DNA from: a virus
Reading direction: 5' to 3' (one strand)
IMG/VR virus record: IMGVR_UViG_3300032282_004841
Location: 1-62,933 of that record
Length of the DNA stretch: 62,933 bases
A program made the position numbers and the translations under genes. Below, in pieces: positions 62,911-62,933 of this stretch. The notes below the pieces were generated by a model, which saw only the letters and a program-made list of their open reading frames with translations, ran no database searches and had not been told where the DNA came from. Numbering within the stretch: the stretch's first letter is position 1; every line of letters starts with the position of its first letter.

Positions 62911-62933
62911 TATAACCCTCCATAGTTACTAGA
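62910..62933 (-). CDS. 3' end of a tandem copy of the mini-gene (partial)
   Basis: Eight codons ending SSNYGGL and a TAA that overlaps the next ATG (TAATG). The C terminus matches NNFGGL of the following gene, which indicates a second tandem copy reaching beyond the window. Confidence 0.5.
   Translation of the reverse strand, partial: SSNYGGL

Overview
This window looks like part of the genome of a large, uncultivated tailed phage (Caudoviricetes) or a prophage-like equivalent. The evidence is a near-complete tail and adhesin module: tail tube protein, two tail assembly chaperone-like proteins, a 3911-residue tape measure protein, hub-like proteins, collagen-like fibres and a tail collar protein. 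There are no cellular housekeeping genes, tRNAs or rRNAs, the DNA is AT-rich, and genes are packed with 1-25 nt overlaps. The host cannot be named from sequence. A heptose-kinase-like protein and a sugar-phosphate nucleotidyltransferase suggest a glycan-coated, perhaps Gram-negative, host, but this is inference. No tail sheath, capsid, terminase or polymerase gene is in the window. The gene order tube - chaperones - tape measure - hub fits a long-tailed siphovirus, without excluding a myovirus whose sheath lies elsewhere.

Left arm, 1-10495, plus strand: one tightly overlapping operon. It begins with the 3' end of an unknown gene, a GT4 glycosyltransferase and a PhoH-like ATPase. A carbohydrate cassette follows: a second GT4, a degenerate methyltransferase, two GT-A-like proteins (one with a four-cysteine head), a sugar nucleotidyltransferase, a CgeB-like glycosyltransferase, a GT2-like protein and a GHMP sugar kinase. 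It ends with a NUMOD3/PD-(D/E)XK homing-endonuclease-like gene, a probable Rad52-like annealing protein, a zinc-finger partner and a small unknown protein.

Right arm, 62933 down to 10452, minus strand: the virion operon. From its upstream end it carries mini-genes of a tryptophan-rich module, tail collar, DUF4376-like, holin-like, baseplate or fibre accessory proteins, a collagen-like fibre, two giant adhesins (1561 and 3351 aa), neck/connector-like proteins, the tail tube, tail assembly chaperones, tape measure, a LamG-domain protein, tail-tip and hub-like proteins, a polypeptide-GalNAc-transferase-like GT2 and a last structural-looking protein. The two arms converge with a 44-nt overlap at 10452-10495. 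Two rho-independent terminators flank the chaperone block and probably set tail protein ratios.

The most unusual features are these: (1) a PD-(D/E)XK nuclease-like domain embedded between glycine-rich 'GEFV' motifs of the tape measure protein; (2) seven mucin-like poly-threonine tracts in three virion proteins, encoded in the same operon as a GT2 with a DxH motif like that of mucin-type O-glycosyltransferases; (3) a phage glycan cassette in which several members have lost canonical catalytic motifs; (4) one short Trp-rich module recurring in at least five virion genes, including tandem mini-genes. Functions below come from reading motifs by eye, without database searches.
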